From Orbilia blumenaviensis (lineage: Eukaryota > Ascomycota > Orbiliomycetes > Orbiliales > Orbiliaceae): a DNA stretch of 64,000 nt. Below, in pieces: positions 1 through 10,304 of the stretch. Below the pieces are notes generated by a model, which worked only from the letters and a program-made list of their open reading frames with translations, was not told the origin of the DNA and did no database searches. The stretch's first letter is position 1; the number at the start of each line of letters is the position of its first letter. Location of the stretch: the NCBI GenBank assembly GCA_036872755.1, contig JAVHNS010000004.1, positions 496,001-560,000 of the forward strand, written 5' to 3'. The translations under genes and the position numbers were made by a program.

Positions 1-1783
1 TGGTTTCGCAACGAATCATATCAGGGTCCCATTTTTACCCGGCCCTTTAACCACAAAATCCACCAATGCAGGCCGGTTTCGATATCTCGGATTATATCTC
101 ACCGACCTCTTCTTGCACCATTATCTCTGACCAGGGCGTTGATTCGAGGAGGGAAGCAGGGACTGGGGCTCTGGCGGAATTCCACGGATACTCTCGTCTA
201 CTACGAATAGAAACACAGCATGGACACCATGAACACCGCTTGGTATTCAATAACGAGCTATCCTCGTACCTGTCATCTCGGATATTTCGCTTCCCCTGAG
301 CTTCTGGAAGGATTTGGTCTTAAGGCTATTGCAACCCATTTTGATGAGTCCAAGCTTCTACGCCACATTAGCTCTCCGAAATCATGAGCATGAACCCAGT
401 TGGCACTAATACTTTTGCCGCAAGATGCAAGTCGCTCCAGATCTTACGAACTTCGATGGGATATCTAGGAGGATGCCATGGGCATCACATGGCCGAAATG
501 ATTCGCTCGTTATCTGTGGCGTTCCAGGAGCGCGAGCTAAGCTCCATTTCTCCGGAACCTCAGATATTACTTCCCGGAACAATTTCCTTCTAGAATCTTG
601 GCCTTTTTAAGTGGCGTTTCGCTTTCTGCAGGTTCCAGAGATATCACCTACGTCCCGTAGGATTTATCTGCCAGACGCGTTCAGTACCAGGTTTAATATA
701 GACCTCTCAAGCCAGGTACACTCGGAGTTTCAAGGTGGGTGATTTGGGGGTCTCCTTTCCTCATGACCCCCAACGCTTGGGATCGATTTAGAAGGACCCT
801 GTCGATCTCTCCCTTCCAGAAGCCCAACGTTCGGATCAATGGGCCGGTGGGAAGTCCCGGGCCTCATCTGATCCCAAATATCTCCCCTTTTGTAGTTTTA
901 AAAATGCGGATATGGATCATACGAACACGATGCAGGCCTCCGTATTGCACGTCGCGCGATTGCGAATTGGAGAATACGAGCTTATATCCCCAGGTAAAGT
1001 TCGGATAATACCTGATAACACATATCTTGATGCGATCATTTGACATATAACATCGGGATTTTTTTTCATTTCATTTTTTAATGCTTCCAGAACACCAGAC
1101 CCCTGGGAAGTCATCAGACAGACACCCTCGTCACTAATGAGTTTGCCGCACACACACAACCCCAATTCTTCAGGAACCGTTTTGCCTTTATGAGTATGCG
1201 AACACATCAGTTGATTCAAGGTCATCGATGCTGCCACACCCAGGATCTCTATTCATTCCGAATAGAATCAAACATTCATACTCTCTACATCAAATTGATT
1301 TACCCGGATCTACTGCTTATATATCACTATCGAGTTATCCTATTCGGGATGATTTTCGGAGTTCCACTTTATAATACATATACAGACCTACAATTATTGT
1401 GAGCAGGCATTGGAGTGGATACGTACGTATCTTCCAAATTACAATACAGCATGGATCTTGGGATATTGAATTTACATCGATATCCTCGGTTCTATATGTT
1501 AAGGTTCTGTTGGCTTTAGCTTCGATATCTGGTCAGCTACCTGAGTAGGTGGTTTAAGCTTTAAACCACAGATTTCCAAACTCCTGCCTGCCGTACGAAG
1601 ACCGATTGGTGTGCAAACAAGCCGCTGTCAGGTTGTACCAAACACCGCAAGCGAACATGACAGCAGCAATTCGCCTGTATTATATGAGATAACCTGCACG
1701 CACGATTGCATTTTTACTACTTCTTTACAGTAATATGTAAATCTACATCTATATCCGCCTGTTCTTCCGCCGACTCCGGGGTA
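1..1783. other. no intact gene; possible decayed DNA
   Basis: No open frame here has a start, codon pattern or domain that I can defend. Frames are short and interrupted on both strands. Around 90-150 (+) one frame reads TIISDQG, which resembles the start of the Ty3/Gypsy integrase motif (I-x-S-D-x-G), but the following 50 residues do not continue the family pattern, so a degenerate retroelement relic is only a possibility. The stretch from about 1240 to 1780 is AT-rich and is the 3' flank of the minus-strand methyltransferase gene. Confidence 0.4.
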
Positions 1784-2590
1784 TCATGAACGATAAATTC
1801 TCCAAATACTCAGTATTTCACCACCAGCTCTCCTCTCGATGACGCGTTCCATCTTCCAGCCAAACTCCATCCCCGTGATTCTCTCTACCACTTCAGGCGG
1901 TCTATTTCCAGCACACAGAAGGAGATAAAATACCCCCCTGTCGCTCAAGACCTCATGAAGCTGGTCCAGCAACCTATCTGTCGTCTCCATGCCCTTATCT
2001 CCACCGGCATATGTCAATGAAAATAGATAGTCCTCCATATCATAATCCTTCTTGCTCTTCGAGTTGACGATAACTTTCTGCTGTCTGCCATCACGTAACG
2101 TCGATAGCGACGGATGCTCGGAAGTAGGGACGTATGGTGGATTAAACACTAGTATATCCACGCATTTTGGTTTTAGACACGATGTGAGGTCCGACGTAAC
2201 GCAGTCTAGGAATGTAGCCGATGTTTCAGGATGTTGAGAACACGCTTTTGAGATCGTGGTGTTTGTGACCGTGTTGGCCGTGTAACTGACGTCGAGACCG
2301 ATGGTGATGACATCTTGTCGGCCGAAAAGTGTGCCGGCGTGGGCGGCTAGGAAAGCAGAGACGACGCCGGAGCCCGTGCCTATCTCGACTAGAAGTGGGG
2401 ATGGTGTCTCCGCTGGGAAGCGGGTGGATATGAATGCGACTTCGGAGGGAAGCGAGAAGGCATCGAGAAGGAGGTAGGAGTCTTCGGATGGTGGATAGAC
2501 CGCCTGGGAGGTTATATGCGACGTTGATGGAGTGGGGAGTTTGAGCGGGGTGTCCGATGGTACCAACGGAGGATTTACAGTTGAAGTCAT
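1784..2590 (-). CDS. MTQ2: eRF1 methyltransferase catalytic subunit (MTQ2/HemK2 type)
   Basis: A single-exon gene encoding 268 aa, the normal size for the eukaryotic HemK2/N6AMT1/Mtq2 family. The S-adenosylmethionine-binding motif I is visible near residue 68 (VEIGTGSGVVSAFLAAH). The diagnostic NPPY tetrapeptide that positions the glutamine amide lies near residue 149, inside VFNPPYVP. Members of this family work with the zinc-finger protein Trm112 and methylate the GGQ glutamine of release factor eRF1 in the cytoplasm; this role is inferred from the family. The start is the first ATG of the frame and leaves a 222-bp intergenic region shared with the divergent pfkB kinase gene. No signal peptide or intron is seen. 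The motif order makes a DNA methylase or a bacterial PrmC less likely. Confidence 0.93.
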   Translation of the reverse strand: MTSTVNPPLVPSDTPLKLPTPSTSHITSQAVYPPSEDSYLLLDAFSLPSEVAFISTRFPAETPSPLLVEIGTGSGVVSAFLAAHAGTLFGRQDVITIGLDVSYTANTVTNTTISKACSQHPETSATFLDCVTSDLTSCLKPKCVDILVFNPPYVPTSEHPSLSTLRDGRQQKVIVNSKSKKDYDMEDYLFSLTYAGGDKGMETTDRLLDQLHEVLSDRGVFYLLLCAGNRPPEVVERITGMEFGWKMERVIERRAGGEILSIWRIYRS

Positions 2591-2812
2591 CGTGGACGTT
2601 TGGTGTATGGCAACATTATCGACGAAAAGAAGTCCGTAGACGTTGGTTTATATTGAAGTGTGTGGCTGAACCCAAACTCTGCCAAGTTGTAGCGAGAATG
2701 GTGTTGCAGGGCCTGCCTGCTGCGACAGATATAAAACCCTCACTGGCTAGTAGCATCGTGAGCACATGGGATATAGATATAGCAGCTACCGATATTATCG
2801 TACTACCAAATC
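2591..2812. promoter_or_regulatory. shared divergent promoter of MTQ2 and the pfkB kinase
   Basis: These 222 bp separate the start codons of the minus-strand methyltransferase gene and the plus-strand sugar kinase gene, so both promoters must lie here or overlap the neighbouring coding regions. I see no strong TATA box. A short AT-rich stretch (atatagatatagc) near 2770-2785 lies close to the kinase start. Confidence 0.5.
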
Positions 2813-4221
2813 ATGGATCCAACCACGGGCCTGATTAGAACTTCAACGCCTGTAGAGGGTCCGCGATTCTCAATCCTAGCTATTGGCGCCCTTTACCGCG
2901 ACGTCATCGTCAAGGTTCCCAAATTCCCGGCTGAAGATGCAAAGCAGTGTGCTACCTCAGAGAAGGTTCGTGTGGGGGGTAATATCTCCAATACGCTCTC
3001 CGTTCTGTCGCAAGTAGTTACACCAAGTACGCAATTACTGTATGCGACAGCGGTAGGGGGACCTGAAGCTATCTGGCGGTATGTTTCGAAGAACGGACCC
3101 AGCTTCTCACTTTCGAAATTCATGATATCGTAACATGTAGAATCGAGGATTCCTTGATTACATAATAATACCACGCTGACAACGCAACGGCGTAGATGAT
3201 AGGCCACTTATAACGGCTCTTGAGGCGCAGGGGATTACCATGCTTTATGAAATCCGAGATGGAGAAGGACAAACAACTCCAACAGCGTATATCTTTGAAT
3301 CGGAGAGTACGGGGTCGAGAACTATAATATCACATCAATTGTCAGTTCCACTAGCTTAGATGATGATATCATGATATCTTTGATCGATGAATTCACCAGC
3401 TAACCACTTAGGTTCATTGTAGGATTCCCCAACTGAAAACATCGGAAGTTACATCTCTTCTATTTACCCACTTTTTCCCAAAGGCTACTTTTATGTCCCA
3501 CGCGTACGATGACATGCTCTCGCGGGTGTATAATGCCCATTCAAGCTTCTACCCTTCGTGGATCCATTTCGAAGGCCGCGAATGCTTCATGGTTGAGGGT
3601 GTGATAGATCATTTCACGGGCAGAAGGGAATATAAACAAGCTCCCTGCGTGATCAGCGTGGAATTCGAAGCCTATGGCCGCCCTGGCTTAGACAGATTGA
3701 TGGGAATGTGTGATGTGGCGTTCGTGGCTGAGGGGTATATGAAAGCGTACCTGGAGGACGTCGGTAAAACTTCCTGGGATGGGAATGAGGCCGATAAAGA
3801 GTACATGGTAAAATTGTTTACGAGTCTTGTGAAAAGAACAGTGAAGAGACGGGCGACTGCGTTTGTGACAATCGGCTCTAAGGGCGCTTACGCGGTACGG
3901 TTTAATAATGGGTCTGTGGAAATGAGGCATATACCAGCTCCGAATATCCAACCTTCGGAAATCATAGAAACTACGGGTGCTGGGGATACATTTATTGGTG
4001 CAGCTATTTATGCTCTAGGATACAAGAGATTAGATGCCGTCAAGGCAGCTAGGATTGCAGTTAATGTCGCGAGTAAGAAGTGTATGCAGATCGGATATAA
4101 TGGGCTTGGGGATCTGGCTGATGGATTTGGGGTTTTGGAAAGCGACGACCCATTTGCTACTCCTAGGGCGGATATGAGCCCTGAGCCGCCAGTAATCAGG
4201 CCGATGGATGGACTTTTATGA
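2813..4221 (+). CDS. pfkB-family carbohydrate kinase (ketohexokinase-like)
   Basis: Three exons by my splicing: 2813-3078, 3203-3340 and 3423-4221, giving 400 aa in a single frame. The introns start GTATGT and GTCAGT and end TAG. The second acceptor (3421-3422) was chosen because the AG at 3410-3411 would put a stop in frame. The N-terminus has the pfkB opening (SILAIGALYRDVIVKVPKFP, then VRVGGNISNTLSVL). The C-terminal ATP/anion-hole signature ETTGAGDTFIGAA lies near residue 315, with the catalytic Asp in GAGD. The segment SWIHFEGR resembles ketohexokinase-like members. The protein should phosphorylate a sugar or related hydroxyl compound with ATP in the cytosol; the substrate cannot be read from the sequence. 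It is divergent from MTQ2. Confidence 0.88.
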
Positions 4222-4505
4222 TAGGGATTTATATGGGATTCTAGGGGACAGGGGCTTGTATTGTCAACTATTATGAGTAATGAGGATGCATGTGCAGTGA
4301 GGATAAGGAAACATAATAATAAAGCAATGACGGGATCCACGAGACCATAGTATCTCAAGTAATACGAATCAAAACGGCACTGACTATGGATAGCCCGGCT
4401 GGGTCAATCGGCTAAGATATACCTAATATGCCAGGTTCAAGATAGAATGACTAAGGCAGTTGCGCCGGGAGAGGTCAGGGAATAGTATTCCACCCGCTTT
4501 TGAAG

Positions 4506-6248
4506 CTAATTATAATAGTTTGCTTCGTGAGACTGGTCTGAGTCCGAAATAACAAAAGTGTCATCGTCGGTGATAGATTCACCGTTTAGACCAGATCCGG
4601 GTGGAGATACCATGGTAAAATGGTTTGAGGGGTGAAGGACGGCATTTTCTCCGACAGCCCTTTGCGGGGCAGTTAAAAACCCGCTTAAAGGACTCGCTGA
4701 CTTTCCAACCTGGCCAGCGGGATACTCAGAGAGGGCAGACTGATTCAAGCTATTCCCTGAAGTTGCTTGCCCAAAAGATTTCCTTGTCAGACCTGTTGGA
4801 CCGTGGAAAGTGCTTCCAAGATGTACCCCCTGACCTGACGAGCGCTCGGGAGGAGCCAATTGGGTAAGGGTGTTCTCCGCTGGGTCAGACGAGTTTAGAG
4901 CGTTCAGATTGCCACCCTGCGAAGGGGATCCATTAGAAATGCCAGTGCTTTGGGGAAGCTCCCGAGATGGATCCAAGAGAGTGGCTCCCGGACCCGTCCC
5001 AACAGAATCAGAACTTTGGCTTGAACTAAAGGCATTGGATGACTGAACGTGTCTACCAGAGGTATCAACGCTTGGAAGCACTTGGCCAGGTTGTTTAACA
5101 CGGCGGAAAGGATGGCCGAATGCATCCGCAGGCTGGGAGTAAGGAACTCGCGCTCCAAAGCTTTTCGTGCTTTGAATAGGCTGGAGTACAGACATCCCAG
5201 TGTCCTCAGGCAAAGAGGGCTCAATAGCCAAGGGAGAATCTTTAGGTATTGGGCCAAACAGTTGGAGAGCACGTTTGACGTCTTCGCTTGCCGAAGCAGC
5301 CAGGCTTGGAGGCGCGGGTGGGAAATCGAACCTTTGCAACGGATATATTGGAGTTGTCCGAGATGACTGCCCTGTCTCCACCAAGCTAATGGTTGGAGTC
5401 GATGAAGTGATCTCATGTTCAACTGGGAGGGCGCTGTGAGTGATTTGTTTGGGCGTAGGGGTCGCAGGAGTGATGGGAGTCACAGGAGTGGTGGGGGTGA
5501 CGGGGGTGGTGGGAGTGGCAGGAATAGCTTCTACGGCCACGACCTCGGGAATGTCTCGCAGAAGGCCCTCTCTCCTCTCATCCCCCCTTTCAAAAAAAAT
5601 ATCTTTTCCATTGTCTCGTTTTCTTTCTTTCTCATTCTCTTCCCTAACTTCTGCATGAATGTGACGCCCACCTTCTAATCGTCCGATGTTTGGCTCCCTC
5701 CGGCCCTCCATTTCCACTTCTCTCGATTTTTGCGTTCTCTTGGGAAGCTTATTTGTTACTTCCGCGATTTCGAAAACCTTTTCGATGAACTTCTCGTCTT
5801 CCTATTACAGTTTCCACTAGTTTAGTAACCCCCTAATCAAGAATGGTAAGAATTCCAATACCAAACACTTACTAGAATGCATTCGATTAACATAGTAGTA
5901 GCCACATCATTCGCATTATATCTGGTTACCTGGCCCCGAGCTAGTAGTTCTTTTGCGACAATCTCAGGCCAGGTCGAGACCTCTGGTAGAGTCGGAGGGA
6001 GAAGAACCAATGCAGCGATGCCCTAACAGTTGTTTCAGAATATGTAAGTACTTAAACGACCAGTCAATTGAATATTTAAATATTTGGACGGAAAGTTCCA
6101 GAATATTGTTCCAACTTACATCAGAGGTGAGCTTGTGACGGAATAGTGCATTAGCATAGTTTGGGCGATGAATGATCTGACTAGATCTCCAAGGGATAAT
6201 CTGTTTCCAGTATTGCGATGGTTTGTTTGAGTTTCCGCCAGTGCTCAT
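4506..6248 (-). CDS. orphan protein, conserved-exon family, member 1
   Basis: I reconstruct three exons on the minus strand: 6248-6120 (43 codons), 6022-5873 (50 codons) and 5801-4506 (431 codons plus stop), 524 aa in total. Both introns are phase 0, with GTAAGT donors and TAG acceptors. I do not recognise a known domain. Residues 1-93 look folded (aromatic PSQYWKQIIPWRSS, then WPEIVAKELLARG in exon 2). After a charged helix-like segment (EDEKFIEKVFEIAEV) comes a long low-complexity tail rich in Ser, Pro, Gly and Thr, including a (T-P-x-T-P)n run coded at about 5450-5520. No signal peptide or membrane segment is present. Exon 2 matches exon 2 of the genes at 6723-7954 and 12885-14848 in length, phase and residue pattern. 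Function unknown; the tail suggests a scaffold or regulator. Confidence 0.72.
5445..5525. repeat. Thr-Pro coding minisatellite
   Basis: Within the long exon of the orphan gene, GGAGT/GGGGT-type units on the plus strand repeat in steps of 9-15 bp. On the minus strand they encode alternating TP, VTP and ITP units. It is a slippage-prone coding tract and probably varies in copy number between isolates. Confidence 0.7.
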
Positions 6249-6394
6249 TGTTGCGATTTCGTTTATAGCCGTGTGCGGCCGCATGAAAATCGGTAGTATG
6301 CTCAGGGTAGCTTCACCGTTGGGATTCAGAGATGAAGGAAGAAGGGATGAAGAATAGATGAAGAGGAAAGAGAAGAGTTCTGGTTTAGTCCCTA

Positions 6395-6402
6395 TATTTA
6401 TA
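6395..6402 (-). promoter_or_regulatory. TATA-like box of orphan gene 1
   Basis: On the minus strand the sequence reads TATAAATA, about 147 bp upstream of the proposed ATG at 6248. It is the only strong TATA-like element near this start and supports choosing the 6248 start over the upstream in-frame ATG codons at 6449 and near 6285, which would lie on or beside the box. Confidence 0.45.
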
Positions 6403-6722
6403 GTAGAGCTGATAGAAGGTAGCGTCACTTCGACTCGATGCTTCTTCAAGGCGGTATATTAGTGTATACATGAGCGCTAGAGCTGGCTTAAGAGTTGTAT
6501 TGATGTTGAAGTCGGCTGTGGGTTTGGATAGATGTTACAAAATCCAACACTAATTACCTGTATGACGACGATATTCTAGGGTGAAGACCCTGTAGTGAGC
6601 AAGCCTACATAGTACTTAAGTACTTTGCTTGAGTACAAGATTCAAAACCAGATCGATCCTACTCCTCCACTTTATTCAGTCTCGTAATTGCTATTCCCTA
6701 TTCTTCAACACTGAAACGTATC

Positions 6723-7954
6723 CTAGTCGAGCTTCAGTCTCACATAAGTCAGGTCTGCCGTTTTTCCGTGTGCATATGCTGAAGTCAAGAGCGTGGCGAT
6801 GTAATCTTTGTCGCACTGTAAACCCTCAAGAGCTTCCTTCAGCTCCCACAAGCTGGTATGCTTTTTGGTGCTTTCTTTCTCGAGGTTGTCCCCGCCATCT
6901 TTATGATTCAATAGGCCTTCTAGCTTGTTCTCGTTCTTTCTTCCGATATTTTTATAATCTCCTTGTCTTGGGGTCCTATGGCCAGACTTTTCCGGAGAAG
7001 AAAAGGATAAATAGGAGGAAGACGATGGATCTACCTCGAGGATCGTAGAAGGGCGCCTTGTTGTCATATTAGTATTCCCTGCTAAAACATACTCCAAGTT
7101 CAAGACATCGAAATCGATGAGCTCGCACGGCTTCGGGGGCTCCGGTAATGGCTTATTCGTTAAGCTTGGAGAGTCGTCATTTAGTGATGATCCCGATAGC
7201 AACATCGCATCAGAGGACCTTGAGCTTAGGGCCGAAAAGCTCAGCCGCGACGCTGGTGGTGACCCTACCGGGGTGTGAGACCCAGATTCAACCAGTCTAC
7301 TGCCGAAGTTTTGGATATTAGGTGGGGCCTAAAGTTATCGTTGTTAAAACCAAACTCCGATTTCCAGCTTCCGGAAACGAGCCAAACTGTATAGGAATTT
7401 GACAAAACTTACCAATTTGATCTAACCATGATGCCCATACACGATTGATATGGCATTTTATGTCAGCCGTATCTCCATTCACGCTAGTGGTGTAGTGTGG
7501 TGTGGTATATTTTACATCGGGAACCCGTTGTATGCCATCATTATAACAGCGAGCTAGGTTTGCAGCCAGACTACGACCTGAATTGGACTGTTGATTATTC
7601 GGAATATACAGAAAACATGCAACAGAAATTTAGTCCAACTACTAATATTAGATGATATACTCGGGTACCTACGTACGTTCCAGTTGGTATTATCGAGCAT
7701 CGATATAGCTTTGCTATTCGCAAGCAACGGATCGATCCCGGTTCGCATTAACTCGAACGCGAGAACTGCAACTATGCGCATCTTATCTGGTCCATCAGAT
7801 TGTACAATTCTGGCAACTTGCTAAAAGGAAGTATTAGTATTTCGATGAGTTTATGTGTAGAAAAGTTGCCCTTGTAACGGCGATTTTATCAAACTTCTGG
7901 GGCTATGGGAACTTTAGGATCCAGCATAGTTGTTTGGGCTACTGTATTAGCCAT
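6723..7954 (-). CDS. orphan protein, conserved-exon family, member 2
   Basis: Minus strand. Proposed exons are 7954-7895 (20 codons, start uncertain), 7820-7677 (48 codons), 7587 to 7441 or 7413, and 7328-6723 (201 codons plus stop), giving about 318 aa. The second exon (VLAFELMRTGIDPLLANS region) aligns with the second exons of the genes at 4506-6248 and 12885-14848. The third encodes a Cys/Trp-containing stretch (KCHINRVWASWLDQI). The last is Ser/Pro-rich with a proline cluster (NKPLPEPPKP) and a helical end. One junction is unresolved: the best donor (GTAAGT, 7412-7407) leaves phase 1, but the natural acceptor (TTTAG, 7330-7329) needs phase 0. The weaker donor GTATGG (7440-7435) or the later acceptor TAG near 7268 would fit; otherwise the gene is frameshifted. 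The first donor (GTTTGA) is also weak. Function unknown. Confidence 0.55.
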
Positions 7955-9293
7955 ATCTTTGCGCTATATCGGAAGGTTCATAATCCGTTAGCATATACAC
8001 TAGTACCATAATTCGTATGAAATCACGTCAAGTAGGATAGATAATCAAATTGTTCAAACTGGCAAGTAGGGTTCGCCATCAGTACTTTCATCGCTATATT
8101 AATAAGTCGAGGTTTTGAATTATAAGCGGTTAACACCGGAGACCGTCTTTCAGCTTATCTAACGTCGCGACGGGTACGGCCAGTGACCTTGGCGCTGAGG
8201 CTGTTAGTTTTCGTGGAATTAATAATTAATCATCAAGTTGGAATATGAAATATTTTTTAAAGATATGGTCATAAGTTCATATACCTAGTTATGGTTGAGA
8301 TACCGATATAAATACTAAATTTAAGGAGCTACCTGGCCTGGGAAATCTATATATGAGAGGATAAACCGTATTTTTAAGGCATCCACTAGAATGGTCTGAT
8401 ATAAAGCCGCCTTATATTTTAGATTAGCGAGCTCCAGGCCTATAGGTTTGAAGCGCGAGCTACCCGAGGCTAAGGTCTATTAAATCGATTGGATCGGTTT
8501 GATTTATACTACCATATCATACGAGGTCACAATCAGTTATGTGCACATGTGTTACACAGAAAAATTCACGAAGTATCCTGGGGCATTTTATAATTTTGCA
8601 AGGCAACTAAGCTACCGATATGCCACTGCACTGTGTTGCATTTTACCCAAGACTAGCACCGATTCCCGTCATTGCATTGCATCGGTCGATACACTAACAA
8701 AACCTATATTGCGACATACATTTACAGGCAACTAGGGTTACTAGCAAGGATGAGTCACGCTAGAAACATCAGATTAAAGATTACACTGTCCGAGACCAGA
8801 CCACACTGTATATTTCAAACTTCGGCTATCAGCTAAAACTAACTAGCAATGCCTATACTACCGACAAGTGGCAAGTCGATCCGGCAGATGGAAGCCAAAC
8901 GAATTTTGAACCTTTCTTTTAGCCTGCAGCTTCGCGCGCATATAAACGAAACGCTAACTCCGGGAAGTTACTAGCGCGCCATAAAGCTTAAATTTGGTCA
9001 TCCAATTTCTACGATATTAGGGTAGTGATAGAAAGGGCCAGGAATCAGAGCCTTTTTTTCTTCTCGTTTTGCCGAGGACCCCTCTTTATAGACATGTCGA
9101 CAGTTTTTATGTTTCGTTAAGTTAAATGTATTTTTCTCTTTGATTGTAATACGCAAAAAAAATCTATATTGTCATTCCTAGGATACGAAACGCCTGGCTA
9201 ACCTAATTTACATTGTCTTCCATGTTTGTTTCCTCCAAAGCATCGGCCAAATGAGTTACTAATTCGAACGCCGTGATTCCGTATTGCCAGCAC
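7955..9293. other. AT-rich gene-free stretch
   Basis: No supported gene between the first exon of orphan gene 2 and the 3' end of the secreted protein gene. Frames are short and broken on both strands. Composition is AT-rich, with runs such as TATATGAG and several TTTAAA-like stretches. The last 200 bp probably contain the 3' untranslated region of the minus-strand secreted protein gene. Confidence 0.5.
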
Positions 9294-9812
9294 TTAAACT
9301 GGGTTCCTGTTGGCGTAGATGGTCATCGACTTGGGGGCATCCAAGTAGTTAAAGTTTCCGTTGGGGTTGACACCATTCTTCTTGGTCTTGATCTTATTAC
9401 GAAGAGAAACCCCGCCAGAGACAGCTGTCGATCCAAATGTCTGGCTAAGAGACAAGAAGAAGCTATTGGATTTGGCATCATATGCGAAACCAAACCCGGT
9501 CCTCTGTCCACCTTTTGCGACTTTACACTCGGTTATCCATTTAGGGGAAGCAACGGTGCTCTTTGTACCGGCGGTACCAGCACCAATGGGGTGGGTGGCA
9601 GTGCACTTGGCAGCATAATTGTATGGGTTGGTCTTAACGTCGAAGGAGATGGTGACTTGATTGGAGTGTGGGGAGCCCGAGTTAGAGAAGTTGGTGATGG
9701 AGAAAGTAGGGGATTCTACGCTCCGGCCTGGACCTGATGGCGTGCTATTCGGGGCAGCCTGGACAGCAGCGGCCATACCAAGGACTGGGAGAATGAAAGA
9801 AGCGAAATGCAT
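9294..9812 (-). CDS. small secreted AA1-like protein (effector candidate)
   Basis: Single exon, 172 aa. A clear signal peptide (MHFASFILPVLGMAAAVQAA, cleavage near residue 20) is followed by a compact domain of about 150 residues. The pattern NF-x-N-S-G-x-PHSNQVTISFDV, one Cys in AAKCTATHP, a Trp-x-x-x-Cys (WITEC) and an FGFAYDAKSNSFFLSLSQTF-like strand resembles the fungal AA1-like (Alt a 1-like beta-barrel) family. The two mature cysteines could form one disulfide. Proteins of this type are secreted; many are cell-wall associated or expressed in planta, but the function here is unknown. It lies alone, with about 1.3 kb and 3 kb of gene-free DNA on either side, and a TATA box is present about 190 bp upstream. 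The family assignment comes from pattern recognition, not a search. Confidence 0.75.
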   Translation of the reverse strand: MHFASFILPVLGMAAAVQAAPNSTPSGPGRSVESPTFSITNFSNSGSPHSNQVTISFDVKTNPYNYAAKCTATHPIGAGTAGTKSTVASPKWITECKVAKGGQRTGFGFAYDAKSNSFFLSLSQTFGSTAVSGGVSLRNKIKTKKNGVNPNGNFNYLDAPKSMTIYANRNPV

Positions 9813-9999
9813 TTTGACGGTTTAAGATTTTTAGATTGAAGATATATCTAAAGTTAAAGATTGAAAGGATTTTTGAGAGGTTTAACGAGTGGACTCCGAA
9901 AAGAGTTTAACAGAAGCGAATTGGATCTTAGGACCGCCAGGTATGGGTGCTGTGGAAAGGATAGGGAAGAGGGAGGCGAGAGGAGCGGGAATTTGGCCG

Positions 10000-10007
10000 T
10001 TTATATA
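10000..10007 (-). promoter_or_regulatory. TATA box of the secreted AA1-like gene
   Basis: Minus-strand TATATAAA, 188-195 bp upstream of the ATG at 9812. The intervening sequence is free of in-frame starts for this gene, so a 5' leader of about 150 nt is plausible. Confidence 0.5.
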
Positions 10008-10264
10008 CATCTTCTTCACGGGAATATCGCATGCCTTCCGCGAGTTTAACGTTATAATGGCATGTCCCTATACGGGTATAGACTACACAAAGGTTGCGTT
10101 TTTCTTAGATCCACCGCTGTGTTCTTCGTTGAGGCTGGTTTACGAGACCAGATCCACTCTTGTCTCGGAAACCAACCACTTGGACTGCCATGGTGGTTAG
10201 GATCAAGTTCTCGCTAACGCTCGCGGAGGGGTTATACTAGTCATTTAAAGTCTCAAAGTTAACT

Positions 10265-10304
10265 TCGAGTCGAGTCGAGGCGGCTGATGGCTGATGGCTG
10301 ATGG
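10265..10304. repeat. adjacent CGAGT and GGCTGAT short tandem repeats
   Basis: Three units of CGAGT/CGAGG (10265-10279) are followed directly by three perfect 7-bp units of ggctgat (10282-10302). GTCGA-type runs recur at about 26247-26262 and 47234-47250, so this pentamer is a scattered simple repeat in this genome. Confidence 0.8.

Noticed and set aside
917..1237. 106-codon minus-strand frame with several Cys
   Set aside because: No recognisable motif or supporting neighbouring exon; the Cys spacing fits no known zinc module.
3410..3422. Acceptor AG at 3410-3411 for intron 2 of the sugar kinase
   Set aside because: It places a TGA in frame after eight codons; the AG at 3421-3422 restores the frame through to the GAGD motif.
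4381..4460. tRNA-like string with a CCAGGTTCAAG segment
   Set aside because: The arms do not pair as a cloverleaf and the A-box spacing is wrong.
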